The position numbers were made by a program, and so were the translations under genes. The notes beneath the pieces are model-generated. The model ran no database searches. It saw only the letters and a program-made list of their open reading frames with translations, and was not told the origin of the DNA. Of a stretch of 64,000 bases of DNA, positions 59,763-64,000 are shown one piece after another. Each line of letters starts with the position of its first letter. Position 1 is the first letter of the stretch. This stretch comes from an uncultured Burkholderiales bacterium (GTDB lineage: Bacteria; Pseudomonadota; Gammaproteobacteria; Burkholderiales; Burkholderiaceae_C). The stretch is from positions 1 through 64,000 of the forward strand of contig CAIJQQ010000058.1 in the NCBI GenBank assembly GCA_903822825.1, read 5' to 3'.

Positions 59763-61682
59763 TCAGGCTTTAGAAGCAATGTCGGCAGCAATGAGTTCAA
59801 TGAACGCATCGATCGACATCACACCGAGGTCTTTGTTGCCTCGGGCGCGCACTGCGACGGTACCTGCTGCCTTCTCCTTGTCACCTGCGACAAGAATGTA
59901 GGGCAGCTTTTGCAAAGAATGCTCGCGTATTTTATACGTGATTTTCTCGTTGCGGAGGTCCAAATTGACCCTAAGGTCTTGATTTGGCAGTGCTTTTTGC
60001 AGTTTTGAGGCAATTTCACGACAGTAATCGGACTGTGCATCGGTGATGTTGAGCACCGACACCTGCTCGGGTGCCAGCCAAGTGGGCAAAGCACCCGCAT
60101 GCTGCTCGATCAAAATACCAATGAAACGCTCCAAACTGCCCACGATGGCACGGTGCAGCATGATGGGGCGATGACGCGAACCGTCTTCCCCTACAAACTC
60201 AGCGTCCAGTCGCTCAGGCATGTTGGGGTCAACTTGGATCGTGCCGCACTGCCATTCGCGCCCGATCGCGTCTTTCAAGGTGTATTCAATTTTGGGGCCG
60301 TAAAACGCCCCCTCACCTGGCAAATACGAAAATTCGCAACCCGAGGCACGCAAGCCTTCAGCCAAAGCAGTTTCTGCTCGATCCCAGCTTTCTTCTGTGC
60401 CAATGCGTTTTTCAGGTCGGGTGGAGAGCTTGTAAATGATGTCTGTGAAGCCAAAGTCTTTGTAGACGTTTCGTAGCAAATTGGTGAAAGCCACCACTTC
60501 GTCTTGAATTTGGTCTTCGGTGCAAAAAATATGACCATCGTCTTGGGTGAAGGCACGCACCCGCATGATGCCGTGCAAACCGCCCGAAGGCTCATTGCGG
60601 TGGCATTGACCAAACTCACCAAAACGCAGTGGTAAATCGCGGTAGCTCTTGATGCCTTGCTTGAAGATGATGATGTGCCCTGGGCAGTTCATGGGTTTCA
60701 AAGCGTAATCACGCTTTTCAGACTCGGTCACAAACATGTTTTCGCGGTACTTGTCCCAGTGCCCCGTTTTTTCCCACAGTTTTTGATCCAAGATTTGCGG
60801 GCCTTTGACTTCACGGTAGCCGTTGTCACGGTAAACGTGACGCATGAACTGCTCCACTTCTTGCCACACAGTCCAGCCCTTGGGATGCCAAAAAACAGTG
60901 CCTGGCGAATGCTCGTCAATGTGGAACAAGTCGAGTTCGCGTCCCAGCTTGCGGTGGTCGCGCTTTTCGGCTTCTTCCAGACGGATGAGGTACTGCTGCA
61001 AGTCATCTTTGCTGGCCCAAGCCGTGCCGTAGACGCGCTGAAGCATTTCGTTTTTGCTGTCCCCGCGCCAATAGGCTCCCGCCACTTTCATCAACTTGAA
61101 ATGCTTGAGCTTGCCCGTGCTGGGCACGTGTGGGCCACGGCACAGGTCTTCAAACGCGCCTTCACGGTAAAGACTGACATCCTGATCGGCAGGAATGCTG
61201 GCAATGATCTCTGCTTTGTAGTGCTCGCCCAGGCTCTTGAAATAGGCCACAGCTTCATCGCGCGGCAAAACACGGCGCACCACGGGCTCGTCCTTGTTGG
61301 CCAGCTCGGTCATGCGCTTTTCAATGGCGACCAAATCTTCAGGCGTGAACGGCCGGCTGTAGGAAAAGTCGTAATAAAAGCCGTTGTCGATGACGGGACC
61401 GATGGTGACTTGTGCCTCAGGAAACAAATCCTTCACCGCGTAGGCCAACAAGTGCGCTGTCGAGTGGCGGATCAGTTCAAGACCTTCCGGGTCTTTCGCG
61501 GTCACGATGGCCAGTTGAGCGTTGGCCGACATGCTGAAACTGGTGTCCACCAATTGGCCATTGACCTTGCCGCCCAAAGCCGCTTTGGCCAAGCCCGTAC
61601 CAATCGAAGCGGCGACCTCGGCCACAGTCACAGGGCCTGGAAACTCGCGCAATGAACCATCGGGAAGGGTGATCTGTACCAT
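59763..61682 (-). CDS. thrS: Threonyl-tRNA synthetase
   Basis: A 639-residue class II synthetase. It has an N-terminal TGS domain (1-62), the editing domain (about 63-225) and the catalytic core with [15 protein letters not shown] (zinc-ligand Cys). The C-terminal anticodon-binding domain contains [14 protein letters not shown]. The ATG at 61682 starts [10 protein letters not shown], the usual TGS start. No SD precedes it; instead an intrinsic terminator ends about 13 bases upstream, as part of the leader described below. infC follows after 86 bases. Confidence 0.98.
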   Translation of the reverse strand: MVQITLPDGSLREFPGPVTVAEVAASIGTGLAKAALGGKVNGQLVDTSFSMSANAQLAIVTAKDPEGLELIRHSTAHLLAYAVKDLFPEAQVTIGPVIDNGFYYDFSYSRPFTPEDLVAIEKRMTELANKDEPVVRRVLPRDEAVAYFKSLGEHYKAEIIASIPADQDVSLYREGAFEDLCRGPHVPSTGKLKHFKLMKVAGAYWRGDSKNEMLQRVYGTAWASKDDLQQYLIRLEEAEKRDHRKLGRELDLFHIDEHSPGTVFWHPKGWTVWQEVEQFMRHVYRDNGYREVKGPQILDQKLWEKTGHWDKYRENMFVTESEKRDYALKPMNCPGHIIIFKQGIKSYRDLPLRFGEFGQCHRNEPSGGLHGIMRVRAFTQDDGHIFCTEDQIQDEVVAFTNLLRNVYKDFGFTDIIYKLSTRPEKRIGTEESWDRAETALAEGLRASGCEFSYLPGEGAFYGPKIEYTLKDAIGREWQCGTIQVDPNMPERLDAEFVGEDGSRHRPIMLHRAIVGSLERFIGILIEQHAGALPTWLAPEQVSVLNITDAQSDYCREIASKLQKALPNQDLRVNLDLRNEKITYKIREHSLQKLPYILVAGDKEKAAGTVAVRARGNKDLGVMSIDAFIELIAADIASKA

Positions 61683-61695
61683 GAAATTCAAAATT

Positions 61696-61718
61696 AAAAA
61701 GCGCGGTCAAAACCGCGC
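61696..61718 (-). terminator. Intrinsic terminator in the thrS leader
   Basis: On the minus strand GCGCGGT (61718-61712), loop TTTG, ACCGCGC (61707-61701), then TTTTTAATTTTG. It is a textbook 7-bp GC-rich terminator placed between the thrS promoter side and the thrS start codon. No upstream minus-strand gene needs it, since icd runs the other way. It therefore must act on the thrS transcript itself. Confidence 0.87.
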
Positions 61719-61776
61719 AGGATGAAAAAGAAAGGCGGGCGCGAAAACAAGGCAATCAAAGGCCATTGAGAAAACT

Positions 61777-61794
61777 TCAAGTTCGCGTTGTCAT
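61777..61794 (-). CDS. Candidate threonine leader peptide (Met-Thr-Thr-Arg-Thr)
   Basis: A five-codon ORF ATG ACA ACG CGA ACT TGA, 95 bases upstream of the thrS ATG. TAAGGGG directly before it can act as an SD with short spacing. Three of the four codons after Met are threonine, encoded by three different codons. The spot and composition match leader peptides that sense charged tRNA. Translation is not proven. A 41-codon ORF in another frame overlaps it. Confidence 0.6.
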   Translation of the reverse strand: MTTRT

Positions 61795-62014
61795 AACCCC
61801 TTACACCGATCTTGTTCATGCAGGGTCAGTTTTATGATTTTCCCACAAAAAGCGTACCGAGCTGCTGATGGGCGGCGACATCCATCAACGGGTTCGAATT
61901 GGAGCTGCATGGCAGACCATTTTTTGATTGGCCAAACTGTCAGTTATGCGACTGCAAGCTCGTTTAAGATTGCTGGTTGTGAAATGTCTTTTCACTAAAA
62001 AAACGAGGACACCC

Positions 62015-64000
62015 ATGGCTACAGACAAATCCAAAATCATTTACACCCTGACCGACGAGGCACCCTTGCTGGCCACCGCCTCTTTTTTGCCCATCATCCG
62101 CACGTTCACAGCATCGGCAGGGATCGAAGTGGCCGAAAGCGACATCTCTGTAGCCGCCCGTATTCTGGGTGAGTTTTCTGACCTGCTGCCGGCCGATCAA
62201 CGCGCACCCAACAACTTGGCCGAACTGGGCAAATTGACGCTGAACCCCTCTGCCAACATCATCAAGTTGCCCAACATCAGCGCCTCCGTGGGCCAGTTGA
62301 TCGCGGCCATCAAAGAGCTCCAATCCAAAGGCTATGCCCTGCCCGATTACCCTGAAAACGCCAAGACCGAAGAAGAAAAGGCCCTCAAGGCCCGCTATTC
62401 CAAGTGCACCGGCTCGGCCGTGAACCCCGTGCTGCGCGAAGGCAACTCTGATCGCCGCGCGCCCCGTGCGGTGAAAGAGTTTGCCCGTAAAAACCCCCAC
62501 AGCATGGCCGATTGGAGCCAAGCTTCGCGTTCGCACGTCTCGCACATGCACGCTGGCGATTTTTACCACGGCGAAAAGTCCATGACCATGGACCGCCCCC
62601 GTGAGGTGAAGATGGAGCTGATCAACAAGAGCGGTAAAACCATCATCCTCAAACCCAAGGTGGCCTTGCTCGACCGTGAAGTCGTGGACAGCATGTTCAT
62701 GAGCAAGAAAGCCTTGCTCGAGTTTTACGAAAAAGAAATCGAAGATGCTCACCAAACCGGCGTGATGTTCTCGCTGCACGTCAAGGCCACCATGATGAAG
62801 GTGTCTCACCCCATCGTGTTCGGTCATTGCGTGAAGATTTTCTACAAAGACGCGTTTGCCAAGCATGCCAAGCTGTTCGACGAACTGGGCGTGAACGTCA
62901 ACAACGGCATGGCCGATCTGTACAACAAGATCACCACTCTGCCCCAATCCAAGCAAGACGAAATCAAGCGCGATCTGCACGCCTGCCACGAAGGCCGCCC
63001 TGAGCTGGCCATGGTCGATTCGGCCAAAGGCATCACCAACTTCCATTCTCCCAACGATGTGATCGTGGACGCCTCCATGCCCGCCATGATCCGCAACGGT
63101 GGCAAGATGTGGGGCGCTGACGGTCGCTTGAAAGACGTCAAGGCCGTGATGCCCGAGTCGACCTTTGCCCGCATTTACATGGAGATGATCAACTTCTGCA
63201 AATGGCATGGGGCGTTCGATCCCAAGACCATGGGCACCGTGCCCAACGTCGGCCTGATGGCCCAGCAAGCGGAAGAATACGGCTCACACGACAAGACGTT
63301 TGAAATATCTGAAGACGGCGTGGCCAACATCACCGACATCAACACGGGCGAAGTGCTCTTGTCCGAGAACGTGGAGGTCGGTGACATTTGGCGCATGTGC
63401 CAAGTCAAGGACGCTGCGATCCGTGACTGGGTCAAGTTGGCCGTGACGCGCGCCCGCAACTCCGGCATGCCTGTGGTGTTCTGGCTTGACCAGTACCGTC
63501 CCCACGAAGCACAGCTCATCACCAAGGTCAAGATGTACCTGCACGAGCACAATACGGCGGGCCTGGAAATCCAGATCATGAGCCAAGTGCGGGCCATGCG
63601 TTACACCCTGGAGCGCGTGGTGCGCGGCCTGGACACCATCAGCGCCACGGGCAACATCTTGCGCGACTATTTGACCGACTTGTTCCCCATCATGGAGCTG
63701 GGCACCTCGGCCAAGATGCTGTCCATCGTGCCTTTGATGGCGGGTGGTGGCATGTACGAAACCGGTGCGGGCGGCTCTGCCCCCAAGCATGTTCAGCAGT
63801 TGGTTGAAGAAAACCATTTGCGTTGGGACTCCCTGGGCGAATTCCTGGCGCTGGCCGTGTCGTTGGAAGACATGGGCTTGAAAACAGGCAACAAAAAGGC
63901 CGTGGTCTTGTCCAAAACGCTGGATGCCGCCACAGGAAAACTGCTGGACAACAACAAGAACCCCTCACCCAAAACCGGCCAACTCGACAACCGGGGCAGC
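62015..64000 (+). CDS. icd: Monomeric NADP-isocitrate dehydrogenase (cut by window edge)
   Basis: The first 662 codons of a monomeric-type (about 740 residues) isocitrate dehydrogenase, which oxidises isocitrate to 2-oxoglutarate with NADP+ in the TCA cycle. It is unrelated in length to the 420-residue dimeric enzyme. Family features are [14 protein letters not shown] (substrate-binding region), [21 protein letters not shown] and [20 protein letters not shown]. The C terminus also has [23 protein letters not shown] and [22 protein letters not shown]. The ATG at 62015 has GAGGA six bases upstream. The last part lies beyond the window. Confidence 0.96.
   Translation, partial: MATDKSKIIYTLTDEAPLLATASFLPIIRTFTASAGIEVAESDISVAARILGEFSDLLPADQRAPNNLAELGKLTLNPSANIIKLPNISASVGQLIAAIKELQSKGYALPDYPENAKTEEEKALKARYSKCTGSAVNPVLREGNSDRRAPRAVKEFARKNPHSMADWSQASRSHVSHMHAGDFYHGEKSMTMDRPREVKMELINKSGKTIILKPKVALLDREVVDSMFMSKKALLEFYEKEIEDAHQTGVMFSLHVKATMMKVSHPIVFGHCVKIFYKDAFAKHAKLFDELGVNVNNGMADLYNKITTLPQSKQDEIKRDLHACHEGRPELAMVDSAKGITNFHSPNDVIVDASMPAMIRNGGKMWGADGRLKDVKAVMPESTFARIYMEMINFCKWHGAFDPKTMGTVPNVGLMAQQAEEYGSHDKTFEISEDGVANITDINTGEVLLSENVEVGDIWRMCQVKDAAIRDWVKLAVTRARNSGMPVVFWLDQYRPHEAQLITKVKMYLHEHNTAGLEIQIMSQVRAMRYTLERVVRGLDTISATGNILRDYLTDLFPIMELGTSAKMLSIVPLMAGGGMYETGAGGSAPKHVQQLVEENHLRWDSLGEFLALAVSLEDMGLKTGNKKAVVLSKTLDAATGKLLDNNKNPSPKTGQLDNRGS

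Larger units (their letters stand above)
61683..62014. promoter_or_regulatory. 332-base divergent control region thrS / icd
   Basis: The left half (61683-61820) is the thrS leader with the mini-ORF and terminator. Within it CGCGAA (61787-61782, in the Thr codons) can pair with TTCGCG (61745-61740). The same TTCGCGC can instead pair by CGCGC with GCGCG of the terminator 5' arm (61718-61714). The right half leads to icd and holds an inverted repeat GTGAAA/TTTCAC (61979-61995) and GAGGA as SD. No clear -35/-10 pair was found for either gene. Confidence 0.6.

Overview
The window is a dense, housekeeping-type chromosomal segment of a betaproteobacterium, most likely a Comamonadaceae member close to Limnohabitans, Rhodoferax or Polaromonas. 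That placement rests on the high GC, the protein style (ZipA next to LigA, PrmB after DapE, DUF1840, a LigA variant with an extended '[10 protein letters not shown]' stretch) and the gene neighbourhoods. It is inference, since no rRNA is present. I saw no insertion sequence, prophage, CRISPR array or integrase.

Left part (1-13.4 kb): a 5' fragment of a PLP-dependent Orn/Lys/Arg decarboxylase, tRNA-Ser(GGA) with a terminator, an MFS exporter, then two divergent peptide-type ABC transporters. One is on the minus strand (two permeases plus a double ATPase). The other is on the plus strand (two substrate-binding proteins, OppB-, OppC-, OppD- and OppF-like proteins).

13.4-19.6 kb: holC-pepA (minus) diverge from lptG, a short CbiX-type sirohydrochlorin chelatase, a CysB-family regulator, a methionine-type aminotransferase and a GNAT enzyme. 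19.6-26.8 kb: smc-zipA-ligA-def form one minus-strand run. 27-34 kb: an orphan peptide-binding protein, dapC-dapE-prmB and a YheS-type ABC-F protein. 34-39 kb: a small zinc-ribbon protein, tRNA-Lys, and tolB-pal-cpoB joined to a YeeE/TsuA sulfur transporter and tcdA. 39-41 kb: msbA.

41-48.7 kb: a tight minus-strand run yebC-purD-acyltransferase-hemF-nadD-rsfS-rlmH-maf-rng. 48.7-54.4 kb: a HerA/YjgR-like ATPase, clpS-clpA, a cold-shock protein, a secreted DUF192 protein and DUF1840. 54.4-61.7 kb: the classical thrS-infC-rpmI-rplT-pheS-pheT-ihfA run. The window ends in a monomeric NADP-isocitrate dehydrogenase.

The most interesting signal is the thrS leader. It holds a five-codon ORF, Met-Thr-Thr-Arg-Thr-stop, with an SD-like stretch. 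An intrinsic terminator follows, ending just before the thrS start codon, and alternative pairings are possible between them. It looks like a threonine-responsive transcription attenuator at the head of the translation operon. Also notable are a 117-residue histone-H1-like basic tail on RsfS, an AUC start codon for infC, an intrinsic terminator between rplT and pheS, and the absence of lptF, dapD and tolQRA from their customary positions.
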